From Clostridia bacterium (lineage in GTDB: Bacteria; Bacillota; Clostridia; Christensenellales; Maliibacteriaceae), in NCBI GenBank assembly GCA_017431145.1, contig JAFRLQ010000033.1:1-64000 (forward strand): 64,000 nucleotides of DNA, read 5' to 3'. This document shows positions 16,840-26,282 of this stretch, in pieces. Under the pieces are notes generated by a model that had not been told where the DNA came from, did no database searches, and saw only the letters and a list, made by a program, of their open reading frames with translations. Made by a program: the position numbers and the translations under genes. Within the stretch, counting starts at the first letter, position 1. The number at the start of each line of letters is the position of its first letter.

Positions 16840-18054
16840 TCAGGCTTCATCCAGCTGTTCGCGATACAGCTGTGCGAGGCCGCCGTGCGATGTTTCCCTG
16901 TATTTCTCGTTCATGTCAAGCCCTGTGCGGTACATGGTCGCGACCACATCGTCGAATGAGATCTTGCGTGTTGTGTATAGGAAGCGCGAGAGGTTGACAG
17001 CGCTCAGTGCACGCATCGCGGCAACGGCGTTGCGCTCGATGCACGGGATCTGCACGAGCCCGTTAACGGGATCGCAGGTGAGACCCAGATTGTGTTCCAT
17101 CGCGATCTCCGCCGCGTATTCGATCTGATCGATGTTGAGACCGAAAAGCGTGGCGACCGCTGCGGCCGCCATGGAGCAGGCGCTGCCGATCTCCGCTTGA
17201 CAGCCGCATTCCGCGCCGGAGATGCTTGCGTTCGTGCGGATCACGTTTCCGATCAGTCCCGCGACAGCGAGGGCGTCCAGGATCTCGTCTTCCGGGAAAC
17301 CTCTGTCATGGTGCATATAGTACAGGATCGAAGGAAGAACGCCGCAGCTCCCGCAGGTCGGAGCGGTGACGACGACTTTTTCCGAGGCGTTCTCTTCGCT
17401 GACGGCGTATGCGTATGCCGCGATCAGCCTGTTCATCGTTACGTCGGCACTCTCATTGTAGCAGCGTGTTTCAAAAAGCGTTTTTGCCTTCCGCTGGACA
17501 CCGAGCCCCCCGGGAAGCACGCCTTTCGCGGCAAGACCGCGCTCCACGGATTTTTCCATGGCGTGCCAGACCCGTCTCAGATATTCCCGCAGGGGATAGC
17601 CCTCCAGAATGTAGATCAGCTGAAGAATGCTGATGTTTTCCTGATTGCAGAGAGACAGGATCTCGGAGAAGTTCTTCTGCGGGTAGACTTCCTTGTCCTC
17701 ATCCGAGACCTCGTTCTCGATCCGGATCGATCCGCCGCCGATACTGAAGATGCGCGTCGAGGCGATCTCCTTCCCGTCTTTGAACGCTTTGAACAGCATG
17801 GTGTTCGGATGCGGAAGGTCCTTGATCTCCGTTTCGGTATCGAAGAGGATCTCCGCTTCCGGCAGGATCTCACGGATCGCCTTTGCCGTGCCGTGCCCTT
17901 CTCCCGTGAAGGCGAGAGAGCCGTACAGCGTCACCTGATAGGCGTCCGCGTCCGGATAGCGTCCGTGGAATTTGTGCGCGGCATGATACGGACCGACGGT
18001 ATGGGAACTGGACGGCCCGTTTCCGATCTTGTAAATGCTCGTGATGCTTTTCAT
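16840..18054 (-). CDS. sdaA: L-serine ammonia-lyase, iron-sulfur dependent, single chain
   Basis: 404 residues. Converts L-serine to pyruvate and ammonia using an oxygen-labile [4Fe-4S] cluster. The N-terminal beta domain begins with SIYKIGNGPSSSHTVGP, the C-terminal alpha domain holds the cluster cysteines in APTCGSCG, AECGCQAEIGSACS and TCDPVNGLVQIPCIERN. Both domains are in one chain, as in Gram-negative SdaA/SdaB, whereas many Bacillota use separate SdaAA and SdaAB. It lies 21 bp after the SstT-type serine transporter, forming an uptake-and-deamination operon. Ribosome binding site AAGGAAAT. Confidence 0.95.
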   Translation of the reverse strand: MKSITSIYKIGNGPSSSHTVGPYHAAHKFHGRYPDADAYQVTLYGSLAFTGEGHGTAKAIREILPEAEILFDTETEIKDLPHPNTMLFKAFKDGKEIASTRIFSIGGGSIRIENEVSDEDKEVYPQKNFSEILSLCNQENISILQLIYILEGYPLREYLRRVWHAMEKSVERGLAAKGVLPGGLGVQRKAKTLFETRCYNESADVTMNRLIAAYAYAVSEENASEKVVVTAPTCGSCGVLPSILYYMHHDRGFPEDEILDALAVAGLIGNVIRTNASISGAECGCQAEIGSACSMAAAAVATLFGLNIDQIEYAAEIAMEHNLGLTCDPVNGLVQIPCIERNAVAAMRALSAVNLSRFLYTTRKISFDDVVATMYRTGLDMNEKYRETSHGGLAQLYREQLDEA

Positions 18055-18075
18055 TTTTATTTCCTTCTTATGCCG

Positions 18076-19302
18076 TTACAGAGGCAGTTTCTTTCCTTCC
18101 TTCTTCCATTCCATGAACTCGGCAGTCGCCGTGAAGAGCACGTCGCCGGAGGAGTTCAGTGCGGTCTCCATGGAATCCTGGATCACGCTGACGATGAAGC
18201 CGACCGCGACGATCTGCATGGCGATGTCGTTCGGGATCCCGAACAGAGAACAGCCGAGGGGAACAAGGAGCAGGGAACCGCCGGCGACGCCGGATGCTCC
18301 GCATGCGGACAGGGTCGCGATGATGCTCAGAAGGATCGCCATGGGCAGCGTGACCTTGACTCCTGCGGAGTAGGCGGCAGTCAGAGCGAATGTCGTGATG
18401 ACCGCGGCAGCGCCGTCCATGTTGATCGTTGCGCCCAAGGGTATGGAAACGGAATACATGTCTTCATCCAGCCCCAGTTCCTCACACAGTTCCATATTGA
18501 CCGGGATGTTTGCGGCGGAACTTCTTGTGAAGAAAGCGGTGATGCCGCTTTGCCGTATGCAGCGGAAGACCAGAGGATAGGGATTGTGACGAAGCGCGAT
18601 CCCGACGATCAGCGGGTTCACGACCAGTGCGACCAGAAGCATCGATATGACAAGCACGATGACCAGTTCGCCGTAGGTGGTGAAGATCTCAAGACCGCTG
18701 GTGGAGACGGCTTCATACACGAGACCGAGGATACCGAACGGAGCAAAACTGATCACCCAGCGCACCACTTCGGACACCGCGTCGGAAATATCGCTCATGA
18801 CTTTCTTTGTGTGATCGGCTGCGCGTTTCAGCGCCAGGCCAAGAATGACTGCCCAGAACAGGATCCCGATGTAGTTGGCGGAGACCAGCGCTTCCAAAGG
18901 GTTGGATACGATGCGCATCAGGAAATCCTTCACGATCTCGCCCATGCTGGAAGGCGCGACAAAGCCCTGGGCGGCGTCCAGCCCTTTCAGGGAAAGCGTG
19001 ACCGGATGGATGAAGTTCACCAGGACCGCGACGATCGCGGCGGCAAGGGTGCTGACAAGATACAGAACGATGACTTTGGTGAACCTCGAGGAGTGGCCGC
19101 CTTTGGCATTTGCCAGAGAAGAGGAGACCAGTACAAAGACGAGGATGGGGGCGATCGCCTTCAAAGCCCCGACGAACAGTGTTCCCAGGATCCCGATCCA
19201 GGTCCATTTGGGAAGCGTCAGACCCAGGACCGCGCCGATGATCAACCCGATCAGGATCCGAAGGATCAGACTCGTTGAGTTCCATTTTTTGATCAGTTTC
19301 AT
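18076..19302 (-). CDS. sstT: sodium/serine-threonine symporter SstT
   Basis: A 408-residue DAACS-family transporter with about eight membrane helices plus re-entrant loops. Family motifs: FFTRSSAANIPVNMEL (serine-rich hairpin, unique to SstT-like members), PLGATINMDGAA (NMDG sodium/substrate site) and SACGASGVAGGSL. It imports serine and threonine with sodium. I start at the ATG at 19302 after GGAGGAAGCACTT; the alternative TTG at 19317 lies within that ribosome binding site. First gene of the operon with the serine dehydratase. Confidence 0.94.
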   Translation of the reverse strand: MKLIKKWNSTSLILRILIGLIIGAVLGLTLPKWTWIGILGTLFVGALKAIAPILVFVLVSSSLANAKGGHSSRFTKVIVLYLVSTLAAAIVAVLVNFIHPVTLSLKGLDAAQGFVAPSSMGEIVKDFLMRIVSNPLEALVSANYIGILFWAVILGLALKRAADHTKKVMSDISDAVSEVVRWVISFAPFGILGLVYEAVSTSGLEIFTTYGELVIVLVISMLLVALVVNPLIVGIALRHNPYPLVFRCIRQSGITAFFTRSSAANIPVNMELCEELGLDEDMYSVSIPLGATINMDGAAAVITTFALTAAYSAGVKVTLPMAILLSIIATLSACGASGVAGGSLLLVPLGCSLFGIPNDIAMQIVAVGFIVSVIQDSMETALNSSGDVLFTATAEFMEWKKEGKKLPL

Positions 19303-19689
19303 AAGTGCTTCCTCCAATGCAATGAGCAGTGACCAAACGACGGAAAAAGGGTTGTTCGGACATGCGTTTATTGATGTGCGCTTACACGTTCAGGCGGCAC
19401 GGTTTCTGTTGATTCAAAGGTACCATAAAAAGGACAATTATTCAAAACCGGAGAGCGGATTCATTGTGAAAAAACAGAACGGACGGGGCAAAAAAAGCGT
19501 CGCAATATTGAAAAAAGAGATGTGGAATAATAAAATATTTACCATAAATAAATGAAAGTTTCATTCTGATGAGATTTCGGTATACTGTACTGCTTTTGCG
19601 CTGATGCGGGGCGGTTCTTGTTTTTGTTTCTGAGGCAGACGGTTTTGGTGAAACGAAACGGTTCTGTATAGTGTTCCACGGAGGTTCGG
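19303..19689. other. intergenic region between divergent sstT operon and adhesin gene
   Basis: 387 bp without a convincing gene. For the adhesin a possible promoter is TTTCAT (19559-19564), 16 bp, TATACT (19581-19586), leaving a leader of about 100 bp. For sstT no clear consensus promoter is visible. The stretch 19490-19560 is A-rich. Confidence 0.4.
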
Positions 19690-22600
19690 ATGCGCGATCA
19701 GGGGAAAAAAGTGCTGGCGGTCTGTCTGGTCATGCTGCTTGTCATGGCATGTCTGCCTGTACTGCATAAAGCGGTTGCGGAAGGCAGAGCGACTTTTGAC
19801 AGGGGAACGACGGTACGTGATGTTTGGATCTCGCTTGCCGGCGGGAAAAACAATGTAAAAGCGATCAGGCAGTATCCCGGCGCCTCCATGCCGGAAGGCG
19901 TGACTGCATGGACGGTTTCTTTTTCGGGATCGCAGGTTCCGATCTATTCATGGTTCGAGGACGGGACGATCTATTACTGGTCCGAGGATCCGCGTCCCCG
20001 CACCAATGCGGACGCGAGCTATATGTTCTACAGTTTCAGCGAAGCGGCATTCATCGACGCGGCGCCTTTTGACACTTCGGGAACGACGGATATGGAGGGG
20101 ATGTTCGGCGACTGTGACAGTCTTGAAACGCTGGATGTCAGCGGATTCGACACGACGAATGTCAGATGCATGTACTGCATGTTCATCTACTGCGGAAAAC
20201 TGAAAGAAATCGATGTCAGTCATTTCAATACGACCAACACGACAAGCATGTCCGATTCGGGCTACGGCAGTCTCTGCGGAATGTTCCTCGGATGCTCCAG
20301 CGTCAAGGTGCTGGATCTTTCCAGTTTCGACATGACACAGACTTCCTGGCCTTACCATACCCAGAATATGTTTCCCGGCTGTACGAGCCTTGAAAAACTG
20401 ATCCTCGGTCCGCAGAACCGGTTCAACGGCTACACATCGCTCAGCGGCAGTTGGACGCATGAAGGGGATGGTGTGACTCTTTCCGGTTCCGCATTGACTT
20501 CGCAGTACAATTCGACGAACGCATTCAGTTACTCGGGCACATGGCTGCGCAATATGCCCGAGGGGCATTATTACCGCACAGACGGGAGCCTCGGCACGTC
20601 GAACCTGTGGGAAGTCCATACGCCGGACGACCGGTTCAAGGGCTACTGTCTCAACCTGAACAAATTCGGCGTCGCGGAGGAACTTGACCGTGTGCTCGCG
20701 GAAGACGATTCCGCGATCCTGGAACTTTTGTGCACACAGTCCGAGGGAAGTGTTCACGGCTCTTCGCCGCTGGGCGCCAATATGCGCGAAGCGCTCATCA
20801 CACTGATCTATTACGGATGGCCGAACGACGCCGCCGGGATCCAGGCCAAATACGGCCTTTCGGATCAGGAATACATGGAGATCACCCAGAATGCCGTCTG
20901 GGATTTTACGGACCGATATGACGAGCCTGCCGGACCGTCTCTTTATGAAGGAAACAGTCTTGCGGCATACAATGCGCTCGTTTCTCAGCGCTATGCGAAT
21001 ATCGAGGGGAAATACATCCTTTTCCTCTACAAATCATGGGATCCGTCCAAACAGAACCTTTTGTCCATCATGGGCGTCGACGATCAGGAATACGGCGGCG
21101 TGTCCGTGCGCAAACAGAACAAAGACGGGTCGGAGAAACTGGCGGGAGCTGTGTTTACCGTCTATGACGAAGAGGGTACGGAAGTCGGCACAATGACGAC
21201 GTCCGCGGACGGCGTCGCCTTTATCTGCAGGACGGACCACACGGCGGGACTTCCGCTTGGCAAATACACGGTACGGGAGACTGAGCCCCCCGCCGGTTAT
21301 TATCTGTCGGATGTCGAGTATCATTTTGAGATCACTGAGGCAAATGAGATCGTGACAACCGGCTGGCGGATGGATCCCGTGAGCGGTACGGTCGAAGAAG
21401 AGATGATCTTTTACAACGACCATGACGACACCTATTCAGGCGGCGGGATCGGCATTATCAAGAAATCGGACACGGGAAAGATGCTCGGCGGCGCGACGTT
21501 CAGGATCTATGACGCGGAAGGGACCGAGGTCGCGAGTCTCGTGACGAACGATTCCGGCGTCGCAGCGACCGGAAAACAGGATCTGCCTCTTGGTACTTAT
21601 ACGGTCAAAGAGACCGACGCGCCTGAAGGGCATATGATCATGGAAGGGGAAAGGACCGTTGAGATCACCCAGAACTTCCAGTTTTTGACGCTGACGTTTG
21701 AGAACAGGGAGAAGACCGGGTCCGTGACGCTCGAGGCGCAGAAGATCCTGGAAGGAGAAGGCGCAAAACTGGAGGAGGGACAGTTCACGTTCCAGCTTCT
21801 TGACGAGCGCTACAATGTGATCCAGGAAGCGTCGAATGACGCAAGCGGCAGAGTCGTATTCAATACGATCTCCTATACGCCCGACGATCTTGGATATAAG
21901 AATTACCACATCATCGAAGTGATCGGGGACGACGATACGATCCGCTATGACCGGCATCAGGAGGATGTGACCGTAACCATTTACGATACAGGCACATCGC
22001 TCGACTGCACGGCGATCTATGATTCGGACGGCGCTGTCTTTACGAATACGACCGATGCCGAGAGATTTGAGATTCAGGTGCTGAAGCGCAAACTAAATAC
22101 GGATGAGGCAGTCGAGGGTGCCGTGCTGGAGGTGCGGGATGCTTCCAACCGCCTGATCGAGAACTGGGTCACGGACAGCGGACCGCACACGCTGAAACTG
22201 GATCCGGGACAGTATGTCCTGCGGGAGATGACCGCGCCGAGGGGCTACTATGACTTCGAGGATATCCGGTTCGAAGTCGCTGAAGACGGGAAACTGACCT
22301 CCGGCAGCGACGCGGCGGTGATCTCGGGAAGTGAAATGACAGTGTGGGATGAAGCGATCCCATCAACACAGCTCCCGATCCGCAAAACGGACGCAGAGAC
22401 CGGAGCGGTCCTGGAAAACGCGGAATTCACGCTTGAGGGGCAGAACGGAAGCAGTTATCACGCAGTCGAAACGACAGGTGCGGACGGAAGCGCCGTTTTC
22501 ACCGGGTTGGAGACCGGTACGTATACGCTGACGGAAAGCGCGGCGCCGGAGGGATATCAGGCGCAGGGCGGACCCTGGACGGTGGAAGTCATCTACAAAA

Positions 22601-23823
22601 AGGGAATATCCAAAACAGGAAACATCAACACGCACGGCGCGTCGGCAGGCGAGTATTCCAACGCGCAGGTCAATGAAACGGTCACGTGTCCGGGCGCTGA
22701 GACCATACATGTGGAACTGAGATATCAGACGGAAGACGGATACGACTATCTGCTGCTTCTGGATAAAGACGGGAAAGTGATCACGCAGGATAAAAACGGA
22801 AGCGCGATCGGTGACACGCGCGCATCCTACCGCGGCTATATCTGGGGCGGACTGGACAGCGGACAGATCAGAACGCTTTCCTTCGATCTTGAAGGAGATA
22901 CCGTGACGTTCCGGTTCGTTCCGGATGCCAACTTGGGAGGCTACGGGTATTACGCCGTGGTGACGGCGGAATCGCGCATCAGCGTGACGGACGCATCCGG
23001 CGAACGGGTCGACCCGGAAGACGGCGTATATTCTTTCGAGAACAGAAAGATCCAGGGGACAGAACTTCAGTTTTCCGGAACGAAAACGATGACAGGCCGT
23101 GAACTACAGGAAGGGGAGTTCCGGTTCACGCTGACAGGATCCGACGGAACGCAGGAGACGGTGACGAACGACGCACAGGGCGGATTCGCATTCTCACGGA
23201 TCGTGTATGAGGAAAGCGGTACATTCACTTATGAAGTGAAGGAAGAGCCTTGCGACGATCTGGAAGTGGTCTACGATCCCACGGTCTATCAGATCACGGT
23301 CAAAGTGACGCAGAAGGAAGACGGAAGTCTGGAAGCGGAAGTGATCGGCGCGGATCCGGAAGCGCTTGATTTCACGAACACCTGTCTGTCCGGAAGCCTG
23401 AAGATCATGAAAACGGTAAACGGCGACCTTGCGGACAGTGACCGTGCCTTCACCTTCCAGGTCCAGCTGAGCGCGGAAGGAACGTTCAATTGTACGGGCG
23501 ACTGGTCCGGAACGATCCAGAACGGCGGTACGCTGAAACTGAAGCACGGACAGTCGGTCACGATCACGGGACTGCCCGAGGGATGCACGTTTAAAGTGAC
23601 GGAACTTGACGGCGCGGGATATCAGATGAGCGCGGGCGGAGATTCCGGAACGATCAAAGACGATACGGTCAGTGTGGCATCCTTTGTCAATACAAAGAAC
23701 AGTGTGCCGGATACCGGAGATGGCAGCCGCATCATCGCGCTGAGCGCAGCGGCAGTCTGTGCGGTCCTCGGCATGACCGGGCTTGTACTATTCAGGAGAA
23801 AAAGGAACGGAGCATTTTCCTGA
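19690..23823 (+). CDS. giant surface adhesin: BspA-like repeats, thioester domain, CnaB/pilin-type repeats, VPDTG anchor
   Basis: A 1377-residue secreted wall protein. Order: signal peptide (1-30); BspA/DUF285-type repeats (about 70-240, e.g. MEGMFGDCDSLETLDVSGF); a thioester domain with C320 (GYCLNLN) and Q400 (TQNAVWDF), the Cys-Gln pair that can form a covalent bond to host amines; CnaB/SpaA-type isopeptide domains near 450-545, 560-640, 750-840 and 855-930 (each ending YTVRETEPPAGY-like); pilin-type isopeptide domains near 645-740 and 1085-1180; a DUF5979-like domain near 1190-1330; sorting signal VPDTG (1339-1343), hydrophobic helix and RRKR tail. It would project from the wall and bind surfaces covalently. 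No sortase gene is in the window. ATG follows GGAGG. Confidence 0.93.
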   Translation: MRDQGKKVLAVCLVMLLVMACLPVLHKAVAEGRATFDRGTTVRDVWISLAGGKNNVKAIRQYPGASMPEGVTAWTVSFSGSQVPIYSWFEDGTIYYWSEDPRPRTNADASYMFYSFSEAAFIDAAPFDTSGTTDMEGMFGDCDSLETLDVSGFDTTNVRCMYCMFIYCGKLKEIDVSHFNTTNTTSMSDSGYGSLCGMFLGCSSVKVLDLSSFDMTQTSWPYHTQNMFPGCTSLEKLILGPQNRFNGYTSLSGSWTHEGDGVTLSGSALTSQYNSTNAFSYSGTWLRNMPEGHYYRTDGSLGTSNLWEVHTPDDRFKGYCLNLNKFGVAEELDRVLAEDDSAILELLCTQSEGSVHGSSPLGANMREALITLIYYGWPNDAAGIQAKYGLSDQEYMEITQNAVWDFTDRYDEPAGPSLYEGNSLAAYNALVSQRYANIEGKYILFLYKSWDPSKQNLLSIMGVDDQEYGGVSVRKQNKDGSEKLAGAVFTVYDEEGTEVGTMTTSADGVAFICRTDHTAGLPLGKYTVRETEPPAGYYLSDVEYHFEITEANEIVTTGWRMDPVSGTVEEEMIFYNDHDDTYSGGGIGIIKKSDTGKMLGGATFRIYDAEGTEVASLVTNDSGVAATGKQDLPLGTYTVKETDAPEGHMIMEGERTVEITQNFQFLTLTFENREKTGSVTLEAQKILEGEGAKLEEGQFTFQLLDERYNVIQEASNDASGRVVFNTISYTPDDLGYKNYHIIEVIGDDDTIRYDRHQEDVTVTIYDTGTSLDCTAIYDSDGAVFTNTTDAERFEIQVLKRKLNTDEAVEGAVLEVRDASNRLIENWVTDSGPHTLKLDPGQYVLREMTAPRGYYDFEDIRFEVAEDGKLTSGSDAAVISGSEMTVWDEAIPSTQLPIRKTDAETGAVLENAEFTLEGQNGSSYHAVETTGADGSAVFTGLETGTYTLTESAAPEGYQAQGGPWTVEVIYKKGISKTGNINTHGASAGEYSNAQVNETVTCPGAETIHVELRYQTEDGYDYLLLLDKDGKVITQDKNGSAIGDTRASYRGYIWGGLDSGQIRTLSFDLEGDTVTFRFVPDANLGGYGYYAVVTAESRISVTDASGERVDPEDGVYSFENRKIQGTELQFSGTKTMTGRELQEGEFRFTLTGSDGTQETVTNDAQGGFAFSRIVYEESGTFTYEVKEEPCDDLEVVYDPTVYQITVKVTQKEDGSLEAEVIGADPEALDFTNTCLSGSLKIMKTVNGDLADSDRAFTFQVQLSAEGTFNCTGDWSGTIQNGGTLKLKHGQSVTITGLPEGCTFKVTELDGAGYQMSAGGDSGTIKDDTVSVASFVNTKNSVPDTGDGSRIIALSAAAVCAVLGMTGLVLFRRKRNGAFS

Positions 23824-23844
23824 TACCTGAGGAACAGAATATCT

Positions 23845-23876
23845 GAGCTTTCGGCATAAGAGCCGAAAGCTCTTTT
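23845..23876 (+). terminator. intrinsic terminator
   Basis: GAGCTTTCGGC, six-base loop, GCCGAAAGCTC, then TTTT. Ends the adhesin transcript. Confidence 0.92.
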
Positions 23877-23921
23877 CTATGGAAGAACGGCGATCCGTTT
23901 ATGCGGATCTGAAACAAACAG

Positions 23922-23951
23922 TTGGTTCAAAGCCATGTTACGGCATATAAT
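23922..23951 (+). promoter_or_regulatory. probable promoter of the SHOCT-protein operon
   Basis: TTGGTT (23922-23927), 18-bp spacer, TATAAT (23946-23951). The start codon is 68 bp downstream. A small hairpin, GATCCG/CGGATC, lies just upstream at about 23892-23909. Confidence 0.6.
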
Positions 23952-24018
23952 AGAGTCAGAAGTTTGAGACCCTGTACAGTATGATTCCAAATCACATCGG
24001 AACCGGGAGGAATGCACC

Positions 24019-24750
24019 ATGAAGATGAATCCGGAACAGATCAATAAGATCTCCAAGATCGTCGGAGAGGAAATGGTCAACGAACAGGACAACAAGCTGA
24101 TCGATGATCTGCGGGACCGTTTTCAGAAGCTGAAGCTGAATCTGCAAACGAGAAAGAGGATCGCGAAAAGCCTGAGCATCGATGAAAAGAAAGCCATGAA
24201 CTGGAAGACGGTGGGGGACGTGTTTTCCTTTATTGACACGTCTGACCTTGCGCAGCATCATCCCGAAGAAGCGTCACGCCTTCTGAAGATCATCGCGGGT
24301 ATCGTCGGCGTCGCGTTTCCGGTCACGCTGCCTGTTACGGGAGCGATCCTCGTGCTGCCGCCGATGGTAGCGGCAAAGCTCGTGGAATATCTGGGCAAAC
24401 CCACACCGGAGCATGTGGTCCATAAACTGGCGGACTATCAGGCGGAGAAATTCAGACTGGCGCTAGAGGAAGGCGAACCGGGCGATGATGTGACTGAGTT
24501 CATCGACTTGGAGGAGATCACAGAGGACGAGACCGACTATACGATTCCGGAATCTGAAGAAACCTCGGAAACGGAGCAGATCGAAGAAGAAGAGGAGACT
24601 TCCGAACCTGAAGAAGAGATCCAGCTCAAGGCAGACGACAACGAGGTGATCGACAGCATCGAGATGCTGTACACGCTCTGCCAGAGGGGGATCATCACGG
24701 AAGAGGATTTCAATACCAAGAAAGATGAGCTTTTGAAGAAGCTTGGCTGA
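24019..24750 (+). CDS. membrane-associated protein with C-terminal SHOCT domain
   Basis: 243 residues. The N-terminal 90 residues are helical and charged, followed by a hydrophobic hairpin (about 93-120, IAGIVGVAFPVTLPVTGAIL), a very acidic linker (about 155-205) and a C-terminal SHOCT domain (MLYTLCQRGIITEEDFNTKK). SHOCT is a short module at the ends of many bacterial proteins, thought to mediate oligomerisation or localisation. No enzymatic motif. Two small membrane-protein genes follow closely and are probably co-transcribed. ATG after GGGAGG. Confidence 0.75.
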   Translation: MKMNPEQINKISKIVGEEMVNEQDNKLIDDLRDRFQKLKLNLQTRKRIAKSLSIDEKKAMNWKTVGDVFSFIDTSDLAQHHPEEASRLLKIIAGIVGVAFPVTLPVTGAILVLPPMVAAKLVEYLGKPTPEHVVHKLADYQAEKFRLALEEGEPGDDVTEFIDLEEITEDETDYTIPESEETSETEQIEEEEETSEPEEEIQLKADDNEVIDSIEMLYTLCQRGIITEEDFNTKKDELLKKLG

Positions 24751-24780
24751 TTTTGCTGAAAGGAAAGGAGAACCGTTGTT

Positions 24781-24939
24781 ATGAAACCATGGCTGATCGT
24801 TCTGATCATCGTCGGTGTGCTGCTGATCTGCAGTGCGATCGTGCACAGACGTGTCATCAAGTCACTGATCAAGTTTAAGAAGCTTCCGCTGGCTCCGAAA
24901 TGGCATGTATGGCTTCCGGTGGATAAACGCAGAAAATAA
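24781..24939 (+). CDS. small membrane protein, 52 residues
   Basis: Begins MKPWLIVLIIVGVLLICS: one hydrophobic helix (4-20) followed by a strongly basic tail ending in RRK. AAAGGAAAGGAG lies 10 bases before the ATG, a strong ribosome binding site. It sits 30 bp after the SHOCT gene and 36 bp before another small membrane-protein gene. Function unknown; one-helix proteins of this size often act as subunits or regulators of neighbouring membrane proteins. Confidence 0.6.
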   Translation: MKPWLIVLIIVGVLLICSAIVHRRVIKSLIKFKKLPLAPKWHVWLPVDKRRK

Positions 24940-24975
24940 GTGCCTGTTCCAGAATAACGATGAAGGAGTAAGAAA

Positions 24976-25179
24976 ATGTCATCAACTTTTGCACTTGCAT
25001 TCGTACTACTGTTATTGCTGCTTTTGATCGGGATCGGCGGTTCCGTTGCGGGAACGGTGCTTCTGATCGTGTTTGCGGCGAAAAAGAAAAAGATCGTCGC
25101 TCCTTTAATTATCCTGATCGTTTCCGTGATCCTTCTGATCCTGAGCATCGTGCTTATTGCGAAGATGCTTGGTGCGTGA
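24976..25179 (+). CDS. small membrane protein, 67 residues, two helices
   Basis: Two hydrophobic segments (about 6-34 and 41-64) separated by KKKK, so both ends probably face outward. Glycine-rich first helix (GIGGSVAG). No family recognised. Preceded by GAAGGAG and followed by a terminator, closing the SHOCT operon. Confidence 0.65.
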   Translation: MSSTFALAFVLLLLLLLIGIGGSVAGTVLLIVFAAKKKKIVAPLIILIVSVILLILSIVLIAKMLGA

Positions 25180-25223
25180 GAAGGCGCTGCATAAAAAACA
25201 CAAAGGTCAAACAGAGAAAGAGC

Positions 25224-25269
25224 GGCTGTTCCGGAATAAAGTCCAAATCCCGGAGCAGCCACTTTTTTT
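25224..25269 (+). terminator. intrinsic terminator
   Basis: GGCTGTTCCGG and CCGGAGCAGCC (one G-T type pair) around a 15-base loop, then a T7 tract. Confidence 0.85.
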
Positions 25270-25285
25270 GTTCTATCAAGGGACA

Positions 25286-26248
25286 TCAGATCCCCTGTGC
25301 GAATTCCTTCGTCGCTTCGATGACATACTGGATGTTCTGATCCGGCGTGTCGTCCTGAAGGGAGCAGTCACAGCCGATCAGGAAGCCCTCGGTGCCGAAA
25401 CCGCGGATCAGAGCCTTGGTGTAGTTCTTGATCTCGCCTTCGGTCCCGGTGACGATCAGTTTCCCCGGACGTACGTCGAAACCGCCCATGATGGAAGGGT
25501 TCGAATCAAAATAGGTGCGCGCAGCGGAAAGCGTCGGAAGATCGCGTTCGATATGTACGCCCCAGTTGACGCACATATGGTCGTAGTCTTTCCAGACATC
25601 CATGTGGTTGGGTTCGTTGCCCCAGGAGCACAGATGGGAAATGACGTATTCGAATCCTTCTCTGACAGCTCCGAGCAGGCGTTTGTCCCAGGGCGTCAGG
25701 ATCTCGCGGTATTCCTCGCTGGTGAAGCGCCATTCCTCCGCGTTCTGGAAGGAGATCGCCGCTCCGGTGACACCGCTGTCCTTGATCATATCGATCAGCG
25801 CCAGGTTGTCTTCCTCGATGACCTTCATGGCCTCGGTCATGGCTTTGGGATCCTCTTTGTACAGTTCGTTGACCAAGTGCTCTCCGCCCACCGTATGCTT
25901 GATCACGGAATAGGGGGAGAAGAAGGAATAGATGGAAGCACAGTTTGTACCGAGTTTTTCGGCGATACGCGAGGCGCGGTCATACTGACCGACGAAATAA
26001 TGATCGGTCTTTTTGTGCGGACGGATGCTTCCCCAGTCTTTCGTTGTGCGGAGCGGTGTTTCGGAAGCGAATTCCATGTAGCCGTCCAGCTCGATCGTGA
26101 GAATATCCATTCCCGTTTTGAGCGCCCATTCCGCCTGTCCCGTGACGGTGTTGTCCGTCTGGTCTTCAAAATGCTTCAGGAACCCTGCGGGGACCCGGTC
26201 GACGGGCAGCTTTTTCATTGCGTTGCGGACTCTAGTCAATGCGTCCAT
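25286..26248 (-). CDS. uroporphyrinogen-decarboxylase-fold protein (methyltransferase-like)
   Basis: 320 residues of the URO-D superfamily, which includes HemE and the MtaA/MtbA-type corrinoid methyltransferases. Visible features: a C-terminal FLIGCDCS segment that fits the family's zinc-binding cysteine strand, and conserved GGFDV before it. The N-terminal RxPVW motif of HemE (substrate arginines) is absent, so heme synthesis is unlikely. I start at the ATG at 26248, eight bases after GGAGG; an upstream ATG at 26263 overlaps that site. It is downstream of an MFS transporter gene by 34 bp, so a substrate-import-and-modify pair is likely; no corrinoid protein is nearby. Confidence 0.8.
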   Translation of the reverse strand: MDALTRVRNAMKKLPVDRVPAGFLKHFEDQTDNTVTGQAEWALKTGMDILTIELDGYMEFASETPLRTTKDWGSIRPHKKTDHYFVGQYDRASRIAEKLGTNCASIYSFFSPYSVIKHTVGGEHLVNELYKEDPKAMTEAMKVIEEDNLALIDMIKDSGVTGAAISFQNAEEWRFTSEEYREILTPWDKRLLGAVREGFEYVISHLCSWGNEPNHMDVWKDYDHMCVNWGVHIERDLPTLSAARTYFDSNPSIMGGFDVRPGKLIVTGTEGEIKNYTKALIRGFGTEGFLIGCDCSLQDDTPDQNIQYVIEATKEFAQGI

Positions 26249-26282
26249 AAAAGATACCTCCATGAATTGATATAGTGTAGAT

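Noticed and set aside
17092-19278. 728-codon plus-strand frame
   Set aside because: It is antisense to sdaA and sstT, which are both clearly identified, and its product is an unrelated, His/Arg/Asp-rich composition without domains.
25286-26248. hemE (heme synthesis)
   Set aside because: The N-terminal arginine motif needed for uroporphyrinogen binding is absent, and the neighbours are a transporter and a regulator, not heme genes.
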